Source: Actinoplanes liguriensis (GTDB lineage: Bacteria > Actinomycetota > Actinomycetes > Mycobacteriales > Micromonosporaceae). From it: a stretch of 5,220 bases of DNA. The stretch is taken from positions 29,548-34,767 of the forward strand of contig KL571387.1 in the NCBI GenBank assembly GCA_000715855.1, read 5' to 3'. Below, piece after piece: positions 4,551 through 5,220 of the stretch; the stretch's first letter is position 1; every line of letters starts with the position of its first letter. The translations under genes were made by a program, and so were the position numbers. Under the pieces are notes generated by a model. It saw only the letters and a list, made by a program, of their open reading frames with translations, did no database searches and had not been told where the DNA came from.

Positions 4551-5220
4551 GTGCCAGGGAAATCCAAGATTCGCGCCGGGATCGCCGACGTGGCCCGTCT
4601 CGCCGGCGTCTCCATCGGGACGGCGTCCAAGGCGCTGAACGATCGCGGACAGCTGCGCGACGAGACCCGCGCCCGCGTCCAGGCCGCCGCGGAACAGCTC
4701 GGCTTCATCCCGAGCTCGGTCGCGACCAGCCTGCTCACCGGGCGCACCTTCACCGTCGGCCTGATCATGACCGACCACCACGGCCGGTTCAGCCTGCCGG
4801 TGCTGCACGGCGCGGAGGACGCGCTGGGCTGGGCGGAGACCCTGGCGTTCGTCTGCGACACCCGCGACGACCCGATCCGCGAGCAGCACTACGTGCGCAG
4901 CCTGCTCAGCCGCCGCGTCGACGGGATCATCGTGGCCGGCCGGCGCGCCGAGGCCCGTCCCCCGCTGCTCGCCAAGTCCCCGGTCCCGGTCGTCTACGCG
5001 TTCGCCCGCTCCGCGGACGACACGGACTGCAGCGTGGTCACCGACGAGGAAGGCGGCGCGGTCCTGGCCATCGAACATCTTGCGCGTACGGGTCGTCGCC
5101 GCATCGCCCACGTGACCGGCCCGCACGGCCACGCCTCCGCGATCGCCCGGGTCGCCGGCATGACCCGCGCGATGGCCGCGGCCGGCCTGGAACTGGCCGG
5201 CGAGCCCTGGTACGGCGGCT
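4551..5220 (+). CDS. LacI-family transcriptional regulator (5' 223 codons, cut by window end)
   Basis: The first 223 codons of a LacI/GalR-type repressor, running off the right edge. The N-terminal helix-turn-helix is clear: IADVARLAGVSIGTASKALN (11-30), followed by ETRARVQAAAEQLGF (38-52) and a hinge helix region PSSVATSLLTGRT (54-66) with Leu61/Leu62 in place for minor-groove insertion. The periplasmic-binding-protein-like sensor domain begins at about 68 (TVGLIMTD) and shows the family marks RRVDGIIVAGRR (121-132), PVPVVYAFAR (144-153), a DEEGGAVLAIEHLARTGRRRIAHVTG stretch (split over 165-190) and ARVAGMTRAM (199-208). Family length is usually 330-350, so about a third is missing. GTG 4551 is the first possible start after the in-frame TAG at 4539-4541 and coincides with the predicted transcription start. 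Divergent placement from the hydrolase suggests it represses that gene until a breakdown sugar binds; the ligand is unknown. Confidence 0.93.
   Translation, partial: MPGKSKIRAGIADVARLAGVSIGTASKALNDRGQLRDETRARVQAAAEQLGFIPSSVATSLLTGRTFTVGLIMTDHHGRFSLPVLHGAEDALGWAETLAFVCDTRDDPIREQHYVRSLLSRRVDGIIVAGRRAEARPPLLAKSPVPVVYAFARSADDTDCSVVTDEEGGAVLAIEHLARTGRRRIAHVTGPHGHASAIARVAGMTRAMAAAGLELAGEPWYGG

Noticed and set aside
4503..5132. Minus-strand open frame of 209 codons opposite the regulator gene
   Set aside because: It lies antisense to a clear LacI-family protein and has no recognisable domain; the plus strand explains the sequence.

Overview
The window is GC-rich throughout, with strong third-position GC bias. 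TANNNT-type -10 boxes, GTG starts and probable leaderless genes all point to an actinobacterium. The LacI/glycoside hydrolase pair looks like those of Streptomyces and Micromonosporaceae; a genus cannot be fixed from the sequence. No tRNA, rRNA, CRISPR array, insertion sequence or phage gene is visible, and no gene-free stretch exceeds 300 bases.

Left part (10-942, minus strand). A small unrecognised 63-residue protein and a degenerate PIN-domain protein overlap by 4 bases (ATGA) and look like a toxin-antitoxin-type pair. A YciI-family protein follows 16 bases downstream. Upstream of the pair lie a probable leaderless promoter and a perfect 12-bp palindrome that could be an autoregulatory operator.

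Centre (950-4440, minus strand). One large multimodular glycoside hydrolase gene runs as LamG, Ig-like, clan GH-A TIM barrel with a beta domain, CBM6/35-like, beta-rich module, and CBM35-like. It ends 7 bases before a strong GC-rich hairpin terminator. The 5' end is odd. The protein frame opens right at the first LamG strand with no signal peptide. A good ribosome-binding site and ATG exist 20 bases upstream but are in another frame, and a 9-bp tandem duplication sits at the junction. The secretion leader seems to have been lost or disrupted.

Right part (4441-5220). A compact divergent control region separates the hydrolase from a plus-strand LacI-family regulator cut by the window edge. Two well-formed back-to-back promoters are visible, and the regulator is probably read from a leaderless GTG. 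Three related 14-bp inverted repeats (GGAAA-N4-TTTCC type) lie at the regulator promoter, the hydrolase transcription start and the hydrolase 5' UTR. The natural reading is a sugar-responsive LacI repressor controlling its own gene and the divergent polysaccharide-degrading enzyme.
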